Source: an uncultured Azohydromonas sp.
GTDB taxonomy: Bacteria > Pseudomonadota > Gammaproteobacteria > Burkholderiales > Burkholderiaceae_C
DNA: 17,067 nt
Assembly (NCBI RefSeq): GCF_937926365.1
Contig: NZ_CALAOH010000091.1
Span: 1-17,067 of the forward strand
Reading direction: 5' to 3'
In this document: one piece after another, positions 6,640-15,894 of the stretch
Position numbering within the stretch: position 1 is the stretch's first letter
Layout of the letters: every line of letters begins with the position of its first letter
The notes under the pieces: generated by a model
The model's database searches: none
The model's input: the letters and a program-made list of their open reading frames with translations, nothing else
What the model was told of the DNA's origin: nothing
Program-made: the position numbers and the translations under genes

Positions 6640-6950
6640 GGCCCTCTCCCGCGTCGTGGTGCGGAGCAGCATAGGAAGCGGCGCGCGGGCGCGGGCCTGG
6701 ACGGAACCCGTAAGGAGCGGGCGCAGTAAGCGTTGTGGTGCGGGGGAAACAGCGCCTTTGTCGGCGACTCGCATGACGATGCCGGCCGAAGAGGAAACGT
6801 CGTCATCCCGGCGAAAGCCGGGATCCACGATCGCTGCCACGCCGCTGCACGACACCGCGCCTTACCCAACCCGCGCACTACTGCCGCCCGCCCCTGCCGG
6901 CAGCAGCCGCTTCGGGCGATGCGCCGGTAGCGGCATGGTCCAATCCCGGG
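6640..6950. other. Divergent intergenic region between ligase and pseudouridine synthase genes
   Basis: This stretch of 311 bases separates two divergent genes and must hold both promoters. I see no convincing -35/-10 pair on either strand. The only clear element is the hairpin repeat at 6801-6826. Short open frames across it have no family resemblance or ribosome binding site. Confidence 0.6.
6801..6826. repeat. Short palindromic repeat, CGTCATCCCGG type
   Basis: ATCCCGGC (6805-6812) and GCCGGGAT (6817-6824) form a perfect 8-bp stem on a GAAA loop, inside the longer string starting CGTCATCCCGGCGAAAGCC. The same 13-base start occurs inverted at 2598-2610, and a related hairpin lies at 8556-8583. 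These match a common dispersed intergenic element of betaproteobacteria (general knowledge). Confidence 0.7.
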
Positions 6951-8510
6951 ATGAGTGAAAGACCCAAGATTGGATTGAAGGCTGGCGCCAAGGCGCGCGA
7001 TCCGCGGCGCGCCAATGTGCGGCCCACCGCCCGCAAGGCTGGCCCGGCGCCCACTGAGGCCGAGCGCGCGGCGCGCGCGGAACAACGCAGTGCCGGCGAC
7101 CGTCCCGGCTCGAAGGACCGTCGCGAAGGCCCCGCACGCGGCCCGCGCCGCGACGAACGCAGCGGCTTTGGCGACCGCCCCCGCCGCGACGAGCGCGGCA
7201 GCTTCGGTGACCGTCCCCGCCACGCCGGTCCCGGCGGACGTGACGACCGCCCGCGCCGTGACGAGCGCGGTGGCTTTGGCGACCGGCCCCGCCATGAAGA
7301 GCGCGGCAACTTTGGTGATCGGCCCCGCCACGCCGGCCCCGGCGGGCGTGATGACCGCCCGCGCCGCGAGGAACGCGGCGGCTTCGGTGACCGCCCTCCC
7401 CGCCGCGACGATCGTGGCGGCTTCGGCGACCGCCCCCGCCACGCCGGCCCCGGTGAGCGCGATGACCGCCCACGCCGCGAGGAGCGCGGTGGCTTTGGCG
7501 ACCGGCCTCAACGCGCGGAGCGTGGCGGTTTCGGCGACCGTCCCCGCTTCGGCGGCCCCGCCGGCCATGACGAGCGCCCCCAGCGCGGCGAACGCCCCGG
7601 CTTTGGCGAGCGCCCCCGCCGCGAGGAGCGCCCGGCCTTCGACCGCCGCAGCCCTGCTCCCGGCCAGCCGGTGCCCCAGCGGCTGCCCGAGGCCGAGCTG
7701 AACGCAGGATCAGCACCGGTCGAGGCGGATGACGAAGCCCACGCCTCCGCTGCCGAAGCCGAGGTGGCGGCGCAGGGCGTGCGCCTGTCCAAGCATCTGG
7801 CGGAACAGGGCCTGGTGTCACGCCGCGAGGCCGACGAGTGGATCGAGGCCGGCTGGGTGAAGGTGGACGGCAAGATGGCCGTGCTGGGCCAGCGCCTGCT
7901 GCCGGGCCAGGTGGTGGACATCGACCCCGCCGCGCGCGAATCGCAGGCCAAGCGCGTGACCATCCTGCTGAACAAGCCCATCGGCTACGTCAGCGGCCAG
8001 GCCGAGGACGGCTACGAGCCCGCATCGGTGCTGGTCACGGCCGACAACCACTGGAGCGAGGACCCGGCGCGCATCCGCTTCCATCCCGGCCACGCGCGCC
8101 ACCTGGCGCCCGCGGGACGGCTGGACATCGACTCCACCGGGCTGCTGGTGCTCACGCAGGACGGACGCGTCGCCAAGCAGCTCATCGGCGACGAGACGCG
8201 CGTGGAGAAGGAATACCTGGTGCGCGTGGAGTACATGCGCCCGGGCCGCCTGCCCGAGCGCGACCTGGAACTGCTGCGCCACGGCCTGGAGCTCGACGGC
8301 AAGCCGCTCAAGCCCGCGCACGTGAGCTGGCAGAACGAGGACCAGCTGCGCTTCGTGCTGCGCGAGGGCCGCAAGCGCCAGATCCGCCGCATGTGCGAAG
8401 CCGTGGGCCTCAAGGTCGTGGGTCTCAAGCGCGTGCGCATCGGCTCCGTGGTGCTCGGAAAACTGCCGCCGGGGCAGTGGCGCTACCTGGGGGAGTTCGA
8501 GAAGTTCTGA
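6951..8510 (+). CDS. RluF/RluB-type rRNA pseudouridine synthase with Arg/Gly-rich repeat N-terminus
   Basis: A 519-residue enzyme of the RsuA/RluB/RluF group, which turns a uridine of ribosomal RNA into pseudouridine. The S4 RNA-binding domain begins at residue 277 (VRLSKHLAEQGLVSRREAD). The catalytic motif GRLDIDSTGLLVLTQDG carries the active aspartate D392, and EKEYLVRV and RQIRRMCEAVGLKVVGLKR follow as in the family. The last part (RIGSVVLGKLPPGQWRYL) is closer to RluF than to RluB by eye, so I give no symbol. E. coli RluF is about 290 residues; the extra length is the N-terminal arm of roughly 270 residues. It is made of Arg, Gly, Asp, Pro and Phe in repeats of RDERGGFGDRPR type and must be disordered. 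The ATG at 6951 starts the MSERPKIGLKAG segment; no good Shine-Dalgarno is seen. It converges on the small exported gene, with a hairpin between them. Confidence 0.9.
   Translation: MSERPKIGLKAGAKARDPRRANVRPTARKAGPAPTEAERAARAEQRSAGDRPGSKDRREGPARGPRRDERSGFGDRPRRDERGSFGDRPRHAGPGGRDDRPRRDERGGFGDRPRHEERGNFGDRPRHAGPGGRDDRPRREERGGFGDRPPRRDDRGGFGDRPRHAGPGERDDRPRREERGGFGDRPQRAERGGFGDRPRFGGPAGHDERPQRGERPGFGERPRREERPAFDRRSPAPGQPVPQRLPEAELNAGSAPVEADDEAHASAAEAEVAAQGVRLSKHLAEQGLVSRREADEWIEAGWVKVDGKMAVLGQRLLPGQVVDIDPAARESQAKRVTILLNKPIGYVSGQAEDGYEPASVLVTADNHWSEDPARIRFHPGHARHLAPAGRLDIDSTGLLVLTQDGRVAKQLIGDETRVEKEYLVRVEYMRPGRLPERDLELLRHGLELDGKPLKPAHVSWQNEDQLRFVLREGRKRQIRRMCEAVGLKVVGLKRVRIGSVVLGKLPPGQWRYLGEFEKF
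7164..7640 (+). repeat. Tandem 108-bp coding repeat (four units plus a partial fifth)
   Basis: Units start at 7164, 7272, 7380, 7491 and, partial, 7599, each with GGCTT(T/C)GG(C/T) for Gly-Phe-Gly. Spacing is 108 bases except 111 for unit 3, which has an extra codon. Each unit encodes about 36 residues, made of two GFGDRPR-type blocks of 12 and a HAGPGGRDDRPRR linker. Units 1 to 3 are most alike; unit 4 has drifted (FGGPAGHDERPQR). The period in multiples of three keeps the frame. Confidence 0.92.
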
Positions 8511-8555
8511 CTCCCAGGGCGCTGGCCGCGAGGTGATGCGGCCGGCCCTCTATGT

Positions 8556-8583
8556 CGTCATGCCCGCCTTCGCGGGCATGACG
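8556..8583. terminator. Perfect 12-bp hairpin between convergent genes
   Basis: CGTCATGCCCGC (8556-8567) pairs fully with GCGGGCATGACG (8572-8583) across a CTTC loop. It lies between the end of the pseudouridine synthase (8510) and the end of the small exported gene (8624), so it can act from both sides. There is no U run, and it resembles the CGTCAT-type dispersed repeat, so it may be a repeat reused as terminator. Confidence 0.6.
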
Positions 8584-8623
8584 AAAGCGGGACGCGCGCG
8601 GCGTCCGCTTTCGAGAGTGCGCG

Positions 8624-8968
8624 TCAGCCGCGGTCGGCGCGCGGCGCGCGCATGCCGCGGTCGGTGTTCACGTCCACCGCGCCATTGGCATTGCGGCCGA
8701 CGTCCACGTCCACGCCCGGCACGCCGCGCGCGGTCTCGTTGCGCGCCGGCGACGCTTCGTTGGCGTTGTTCTTGTTGACATTCACATCGATGGCGCCGTC
8801 AGCGTTCTTGCCCACGTCCACGTCCACGCCCGGGACGCCACGGTCCTTCTCGGCCTGGGCGGCCGCGGTGCCCGTGCCCACGTTGGACTCGTCTGCGGCC
8901 TGTACGGCGCCGGCCAGGGCCAGCAGCGACACGGCAGTGGCGGCAAGAGTGTTGCGGATGACGTTCAT
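8624..8968 (-). CDS. Small exported acidic repeat protein, function unknown
   Basis: A 114-residue protein that I do not recognise. A Sec signal peptide covers residues 1-24 (MNVIRNTLAATAVSLLALAG, cleavage after AVQA). The mature part is short, Asp/Asn/Val/Gly-rich and has no cysteine. It holds two copies of a 21-residue unit: RGVPGVDVDVGKNADGAIDVN at residues 43-63 (here with K, D, I), and the same with R, N, V at residues 81-101. The alternating Asp-Val pattern followed by NADG looks like a possible metal or calcium ligand set, but no known motif is matched. The ATG at 8968 has GAGGAG about six bases upstream. It is a single gene, converging on the pseudouridine synthase. Periplasmic location is a safe inference; a role is not. 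Confidence 0.75.
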   Translation of the reverse strand: MNVIRNTLAATAVSLLALAGAVQAADESNVGTGTAAAQAEKDRGVPGVDVDVGKNADGAIDVNVNKNNANEASPARNETARGVPGVDVDVGRNANGAVDVNTDRGMRAPRADRG

Positions 8969-8974
8969 GTAGTG

Positions 8975-8980
8975 CTCCTC
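8975..8980 (-). promoter_or_regulatory. Shine-Dalgarno of the small exported gene
   Basis: GAGGAG on the minus strand lies six bases before the ATG at 8968. It fixes the start and supports this short frame as a real gene. Confidence 0.75.
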
Positions 8981-9161
8981 TAAGACAACAGGTCATGAAT
9001 CACCATCGGGAACCAACCGTGCCGGCTACGGGCGACTCCCGGGGCTTACAACCCTAGTGGCAAGGGCTGTGCCCGCCAGGCCGGGCACGGACCGCGGAGC
9101 TGCGTGGACAGGCTGGTCCGGCGCGCCGGCACGAATCGTTGCGCCAGAAACCAACCGGGGC

Positions 9162-9194
9162 AAAATGCCAGGCACGAAGGGGATGGCCCGGCAT
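9162..9194 (-). terminator. Probable terminator after the kinase-receiver operon
   Basis: Read on the minus strand, ATGCCGGGC (9194-9186) pairs with GCCTGGCAT (9173-9165), one G-U pair, over a 12-base loop, and is followed by TTT (9164-9162). It lies about 63 bases after the stop of the response regulator. The loop is long and the U run short, so confidence is moderate. Confidence 0.45.
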
Positions 9195-9200
9195 CGCGCC

Positions 9201-9240
9201 GGGTCAAAGGGTCAAAGGGTCAAAGGGTCGGAGGGTCGGA
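9201..9240. repeat. Octamer tandem repeat, GGGTCAAA x3 then GGGTCGGA x2
   Basis: Five direct units of eight bases stand in a row, three GGGTCAAA and two GGGTCGGA. They lie just past the end of the response regulator gene (9257) and before its probable terminator, so they belong to its 3' untranslated region. No coding role is visible. Confidence 0.85.
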
Positions 9241-9256
9241 GGATGGGCCACCGCGG

Positions 9257-9616
9257 CTACGCGGCGCGGCCCTGGAGCATCTCGCTCACGCGCTGGTTCA
9301 GCAGCGCCAGGTTGACCGGCTTGACGAAGAAGCTCGTGTTGCCGGGCACCAGCGGCTCGTCGCCCGCATAGCCCGACATCATGATGATGGGCAGCTCGGC
9401 GCGGCGCTGGCGAAGTTGCAGTACCAGCTCGCGCCCGCCCATGCCCGGCATCCTCAGGTCGGTGATGACGAGGTCCGCCGGATCAACCTCCTCCAGCGCC
9501 AGCGCCGCGGCGCCATGCTCGGCCACGCTGACGCGGTAGCCCAGGCTCTCGAAGTAGTACTGGAACACCGTCGTCACATCGACCAGGTCGTCGACGATCA
9601 GGATGTGCGGACTCAT
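9257..9616 (-). CDS. Single-domain response regulator (receiver only)
   Basis: A 119-residue receiver domain with no output domain. The acidic pair is D9-D10 (ILIVDD), the phosphoacceptor is D53 in LVITDLRMPGMGG, the conserved Ser is S81 (MMSGYAG) and the Lys is K99 in FFVKPVN. All active-site residues are intact. Proteins of this shape (CheY- or Spo0F-like) pass phosphate on or bind a partner protein. The ATG at 9616 has GAAGG at suitable spacing; a TTG at 9625 is a less likely start. The gene starts 12 bases after the stop of the histidine kinase on the same strand, so it is almost surely co-transcribed and is the kinase's likely partner. It could also be the split-off receiver of a former hybrid kinase. 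Confidence 0.93.
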   Translation of the reverse strand: MSPHILIVDDLVDVTTVFQYYFESLGYRVSVAEHGAAALALEEVDPADLVITDLRMPGMGGRELVLQLRQRRAELPIIMMSGYAGDEPLVPGNTSFFVKPVNLALLNQRVSEMLQGRAA

Positions 9617-9628
9617 GGATGCCAACCT

Positions 9629-11818
<2,190 letters not shown>

Positions 11819-12017
11819 GCAAGGGCCGGGCGTACCGCAGCGCGGGGCACTGCCGACCGGCTGCCCAAGGAAAGTGGTCAAGGTGGGAACCTGAGAAGGA
11901 AAGCGACGGGAGAGCAAACGCCGGGCCTTGCCCGGGGCAGCAGGTGGAAATTCTTAACACCGCGACGCATTTTGCCCCCCGTCCGGGGGTATCGCTCGCG
12001 GCTGATACGCTCGCCCG

Positions 12018-13262
12018 ATGCCCGTTCCACCCGTTTCACCGCCGGCCGCCTCGCGGCCGGCTGTTTCTTCCGGCGTCGTTGCCCTGGCCCTGGCGCTGCT
12101 GCTGGGGCTGCAGCCCGTCACCACGGACCTGTACCTGCCCGCCCTGCCGCGCCTGACGCGCGCCTTCGGCGCCACCACGGCGCAGAGCCAGCTCACGATG
12201 TCGGCGCTGATCCTGGCCTTCGGCATCGGCCAGCTGTTCTGGGGCCCGGTAGCCGACCGCTTCGGGCGGCGCCCGGTGCTGCTGCTGAGCCTGGCGCTCT
12301 ACACGCTGGCCAGCGCCGGCGGCGCGGCGGCGCCGGCCATCGAGTGGCTGATCCTGTGGCGCACGCTGCAGGGTGCGGCACTGGCGGCGGCGGTGGTGTG
12401 CGCGCGCGCCATGGTGCGCGACCTGTACGAGCCGCACGAGGGCGCGCACGTGATGTCCAAGGGCATGTCGGGGCTGGGCCTGATCGCCATCAGCTCGCCG
12501 ATCCTGGGCGGCGCGCTGGCCGCGACGCTGGGCTGGCGCGCGCCGCTGGGCGCGGTGGCGGCCATCGGCGCCATCGCGCTGGCCTTCGTGGCGCTGCGGC
12601 TGCCGGAGTCGCTGGCGCAGCGCAATCCGCACGCGCTGCGGCTGGGACCGCTGGCGGTCTCGGTGCGCGAGGTGCTGGCGAACCGCACCTTCCGCGCCTG
12701 GTCGGCGCTGGTGGCGAGCACCTACGGCGGGCTGTTCGCGATCCTGGCGCTGTCCTCCTTCGTCTACATCGAGGTGCTGGGCTTGACGCCGGGCCAGTAC
12801 GGCATCGCGCTGGCCTCGGGCTCGGTGGCGTACCTGCTGGGCACTTTCTTCTGCCGTCGCTGGCTGCTGCGCCACGGGCTGGACGGCGCGGTGCGCCGCG
12901 GCGCGTGCTTCAGCCTGGCGGGCGGCGTGTCGATGGCGGCGCTGGCGCTGGCCGGCGTGCAGGAGGTGTGGGCGGTGCTGCTGCCGCAGTGGCTCTACGG
13001 CTTCGGCCACGGCATCCACCAGCCTTGCGGACAGACCGGCGCGGTGGGGCCCTTCCCGCGCAACGCGGGCGTGGCCTCGGCGCTCAACGGCTTCCTGCTG
13101 GCCGCCACGGCCTTCGTGGTGGGCCTGTGGGTGGGCCACGCCATGGACGGCAGCACGCGGCCGCTGGGCCTGGTGGTGGGGCTGTTCGGCATCGCCACCG
13201 CCGTGGTGGGCTGGACGCTGGTGCAGCGCCACGGGGTGCAACCGCGCCCGCGCACGGCATGA
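12018..13262 (+). CDS. Bcr/CflA-family MFS drug efflux transporter
   Basis: A 414-residue inner-membrane protein of the major facilitator superfamily, with about 12 hydrophobic segments. The segment VTTDLYLPALPRLTRAF (residues 34-50) is the hallmark of Bcr/CflA drug-proton antiporters. MFS motif A reads GPVADRFGRRPVLL (77-90), and the RTLQGAALAAAVVCARAMVRD stretch in TM4-5 is also typical of the group. The length matches the family (about 400). The start at 12018 is the first ATG of the frame, without a strong Shine-Dalgarno. The stop overlaps the start of miaA in ATGA, so both are translated from one message. It is divergent from the sensor kinase with about 200 bases between, so control of the transporter by that system is possible but unproven. 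Substrate unknown. Confidence 0.92.
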   Translation: MPVPPVSPPAASRPAVSSGVVALALALLLGLQPVTTDLYLPALPRLTRAFGATTAQSQLTMSALILAFGIGQLFWGPVADRFGRRPVLLLSLALYTLASAGGAAAPAIEWLILWRTLQGAALAAAVVCARAMVRDLYEPHEGAHVMSKGMSGLGLIAISSPILGGALAATLGWRAPLGAVAAIGAIALAFVALRLPESLAQRNPHALRLGPLAVSVREVLANRTFRAWSALVASTYGGLFAILALSSFVYIEVLGLTPGQYGIALASGSVAYLLGTFFCRRWLLRHGLDGAVRRGACFSLAGGVSMAALALAGVQEVWAVLLPQWLYGFGHGIHQPCGQTGAVGPFPRNAGVASALNGFLLAATAFVVGLWVGHAMDGSTRPLGLVVGLFGIATAVVGWTLVQRHGVQPRPRTA

Positions 13263-14224
13263 CGGAGCGCATGGACCTGGAAACTCCCTGGATCGCCCTG
13301 GCCGGCCCCACGGCCAGCGGCAAGACCGCGCTGGCCCTGGCACTGGCCGAGCGGCTGGCACGGCCGGTGGAGATCGTCAGCGTGGACTCCGCGCTGGTGT
13401 ACCGCGGCATGGACATCGGCACCGCGAAGCCCACGGCGGCCGAGCGCGCGCGGGTGCCGCACCACCTGATCGACCTGATCGAGCCCACGCAGGCCTACTC
13501 GGCCGCGCAATTCGTGGCCGACGCGGAGAAAGCCATGGCCGGCGTCCGCGCACGCGGCGCGCTGCCGCTGCTGGTGGGCGGGACGATGCTGTACTTCAAG
13601 GCGCTCATCGACGGCCTGGACGCGATGCCGGCCTCGGTGCCCGAGGTGCGCGCGGCCATCGAGGCCGACGCGGCGGCGCGGGGCTGGGCCGCGCTGCACG
13701 CGGAGCTGGCGCGGGTCGATCCGGTGACGGCCAGGCGCCTGGCGCCGCTGGACGCGCAGCGCATCTCGCGCGCGCTGGAGGTGTGGCGCGTCAGCGGCCA
13801 GCCGATCTCGGCCTTCCACCGCGAGCGCGAGGCGCAGGCGCCGGCGGGGCTGTTCCTGTCGCTGGAGCCCGACTCGCGCGCCTGGCTGCACGCGCGCATC
13901 AACCAGCGCTTCGACCAGATGCTGGACGCGGGCCTGGTCGAGGAAGTGCAGCGCCTGCGCGCGCGGGGCGACCTGCAGTTGGAGATGCCCTCGATGCGCT
14001 GCGTGGGCTACCGCCAGGTGTGGGAAGCGCTGGACGCGGGCCTGACGGGCGCGGCGCTGCGCGAGCGCGTGAAGGAGACGGGCAGCGCCGCGACGCGGCA
14101 ACTGGCCAAGCGCCAGATCACCTGGCTGCGCGGCATGCCCTGGCGCCTGAGCGTGGCTTGCGATGCGCCGGACCCGCTGGCGCGGCTGCTGCAGCGGCTG
14201 CACGAGAAAGTGCCGGCGCTTTAA
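13259..14224 (+). CDS. miaA: tRNA dimethylallyltransferase
   Basis: A 321-residue enzyme that adds a dimethylallyl group to A37 of tRNAs reading UNN codons (the i6A step before ms2i6A). It is cytosolic. The P-loop is GPTASGKT at residues 16-23; D43 in SVDSALVYRGMDIGTAKP is the conserved residue that binds the target adenine region. Also seen are GGTMLYFKAL, RISRALEVWRVSG, MRCVGYRQVWE and TRQLAKRQITWLRGMPW, all standard for the family, and the length is normal. The ATG at 13259 overlaps the stop of the transporter by four bases (ATGA), so translation is coupled; an ATG at 13271 is also possible and has a GGAG very close before it. No U-rich terminator follows, but a long palindrome lies at 14263-14333. 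Confidence 0.96.
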   Translation: MTERMDLETPWIALAGPTASGKTALALALAERLARPVEIVSVDSALVYRGMDIGTAKPTAAERARVPHHLIDLIEPTQAYSAAQFVADAEKAMAGVRARGALPLLVGGTMLYFKALIDGLDAMPASVPEVRAAIEADAAARGWAALHAELARVDPVTARRLAPLDAQRISRALEVWRVSGQPISAFHREREAQAPAGLFLSLEPDSRAWLHARINQRFDQMLDAGLVEEVQRLRARGDLQLEMPSMRCVGYRQVWEALDAGLTGAALRERVKETGSAATRQLAKRQITWLRGMPWRLSVACDAPDPLARLLQRLHEKVPAL

Positions 14225-14262
14225 CCAACACACATCCCACGGATTTCTCGAACGCTGAGAGC

Positions 14263-14333
14263 CCGTTCGTGCTGACCCTTCGATACCTCAGGGCGTGCCC
14301 TGTGCTGAGGTATCGAAGCATCAGGACGAACGG
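14263..14333. repeat. Long palindromic repeat between miaA and the GNAT gene
   Basis: A 71-base imperfect palindrome starts CCGTTCGTGCTGACCCTTCG and ends CATCAGGACGAACGG; the arms share ATACCTCAG / CTGAGGTAT, and the centre is the small palindrome CAGGGCGTGCCCTG. It is a relative of the repeat at 5526-5565. It stands between the convergent ends of miaA (14224) and the acetyltransferase (14366) and may serve as a two-way transcription block. Confidence 0.8.
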
Positions 14334-14365
14334 AATACGGGTTCGAAAACTTTATCGGACCCGTA

Positions 14366-14968
14366 TCACAGCTTCATCGCATAAAACTTGTCATCCAGCC
14401 CCATGGCCGGAAAGCTCGGCGGCAATTCCTGGCGGCCTATTTCCTTGAAGCCGTTCTTTTCGTAGAAACGGGACACGGCGGGGTATTTGGATGATGTGCC
14501 CAGAAAAATCCAGCGCATGCCGCGCTCGCGGCACCAAGCCACCAGCGTCTTGAGCAGCCCGCCGGAGACACCCAATTCCAGGCCGCGGTAAGCGCGGGTC
14601 ACGAACATCTTGCGCAGCGCGCCCTGTTGCTGGCCGATGTCCTGCAGTGCCACCGTCCCCACCACACGTTCCTTGTCCAGCGCCACCCAGAAATTGCCGT
14701 TGTCCCTCTGGTAGTAGCGCGGAATGTCCATCAGGTCCGGCTGCGCCTCCAGTGAAATGGGAATGTTCAGCTCGGACTGCTGGATGGGCAGGATGACCGA
14801 AGCGATGCCTTCCCGGTACTTGGCGCTGAACGGGACGATTTCTATGGATTCAGGCTGCTCGCCGAAAGATCCCTTGTCCGGCAAATTGGGATAGGTGCCC
14901 AGGCGTCGCCAGAAAGCTACCAACTCGGTGGTGGGCAGCAAGGCCACTTCGAAAGGAGGCGCCTCCAT
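14366..14968 (-). CDS. GNAT-family N-acetyltransferase
   Basis: A 200-residue acetyl-CoA dependent acetyltransferase; the acceptor is unknown. The acetyl-CoA binding core runs from LRKMFVTRAYRGLELGVSGG (residues 118-137) to FLGTSSKYPAVSRFYEKNGF (155-174). The usual middle glycine of the R/QxxGxG loop is Glu here, as in one known subgroup. The domain seems to start near residue 42 (IEIVPFSAKYREGI); the first 40 residues resemble nothing I know, and relatives I recall begin near that point. A TTG at 14884 (residue 29) is another possible start, but no Shine-Dalgarno favours it, so the ATG at 14968 is kept with reserve. Codons end in A or T more often than in the neighbours, which hints at later arrival. 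It converges with miaA and diverges from the ABC operon. Confidence 0.85.
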   Translation of the reverse strand: MEAPPFEVALLPTTELVAFWRRLGTYPNLPDKGSFGEQPESIEIVPFSAKYREGIASVILPIQQSELNIPISLEAQPDLMDIPRYYQRDNGNFWVALDKERVVGTVALQDIGQQQGALRKMFVTRAYRGLELGVSGGLLKTLVAWCRERGMRWIFLGTSSKYPAVSRFYEKNGFKEIGRQELPPSFPAMGLDDKFYAMKL

Positions 14969-14991
14969 CTCAAACCCGTGCGATGGGTTTG
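14955..14991. repeat. Two inverted repeats at the start of the GNAT gene
   Basis: GGAGGCGCCTCC (14955-14966) is a perfect 12-base palindrome directly at codons 2-5. CAAACCC (14971-14977) and GGGTTTG (14985-14991) form a 7-bp inverted repeat over a 7-base loop directly before the start codon. Either could be an operator or could fold over the ribosome binding region. Confidence 0.6.
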
Positions 14992-15118
14992 ATACTCCAG
15001 ACCTGCCAGGCCGAATTTTTCAAGGTCGTTCTCGTTTCTGTTCCTGGAATCGACGGACCGGCTCGGTCCCTCCCCGGTGTGTTTTCGGACGGTTGGCACA
15101 GAAGGCCCTGGATTTGTT

Positions 15119-15134
15119 CGTGAAATTCGTCACG
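15119..15134. promoter_or_regulatory. CGTGA-N6-TCACG operator-like site 1
   Basis: CGTGA (15119-15123), spacer AATTCG, TCACG (15130-15134): a perfect 5-bp inverted repeat with six bases between. The core GTGA-N6-TCAC is that of CRP-type activators (TGTGA-N6-TCACA). It lies about 110 bases before the ABC ATPase start, in the divergent region shared with the GNAT gene. Confidence 0.5.
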
Positions 15135-15219
15135 GAATTCCGGAAACATCCAGCCCCGCATAACCATGCTGATAAAAGCCGGCTCGGGCGCCCCTCTTGC
15201 CCAACCGCCCCACGCCGAC

Positions 15220-15235
15220 CGTGAATTCCGTCACG
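15220..15235. promoter_or_regulatory. CGTGA-N6-TCACG operator-like site 2
   Basis: CGTGA (15220-15224), spacer ATTCCG, TCACG (15231-15235): the same inverted repeat and spacing as site 1, 101 bases downstream, centre to centre. It ends six bases before the ATPase start codon, in the place of the ribosome binding site, where a bound protein would block expression. Confidence 0.5.
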
Positions 15236-15240
15236 AACCC

Positions 15241-15890
<650 letters not shown>

Positions 15891-15894
<4 letters not shown>

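Noticed and set aside
6285..7568. A 427-codon minus-strand frame with hydrophobic Ala/Val repeats that could look like a membrane protein
   Set aside because: It is the mirror of the Arg/Gly-rich repeat arm of the pseudouridine synthase; its periodicity comes from the 108-bp repeats, and it runs into the ligase gene in another frame.
7164..7640. Regularly spaced repeats suggesting a CRISPR array
   Set aside because: Units of 108 bp have no unique spacers, stay in one reading frame and encode similar peptide units, so they are coding tandem repeats.
11989..12010. GTATC...GATAC inverted repeat just before the transporter start
   Set aside because: Only five base pairs with an 11-base gap in GC-rich DNA; too weak to call an operator.
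15143..15175. Possible -10 TGATAA at 15170-15175 for the ABC operon
   Set aside because: No acceptable -35 box at 16-18 bases upstream, so it is not listed as a promoter.
14895..15224. A 109-codon plus-strand frame between the GNAT and ABC genes
   Set aside because: No family resemblance or ribosome site; it overlaps the start of the GNAT gene and the operator-like sites.
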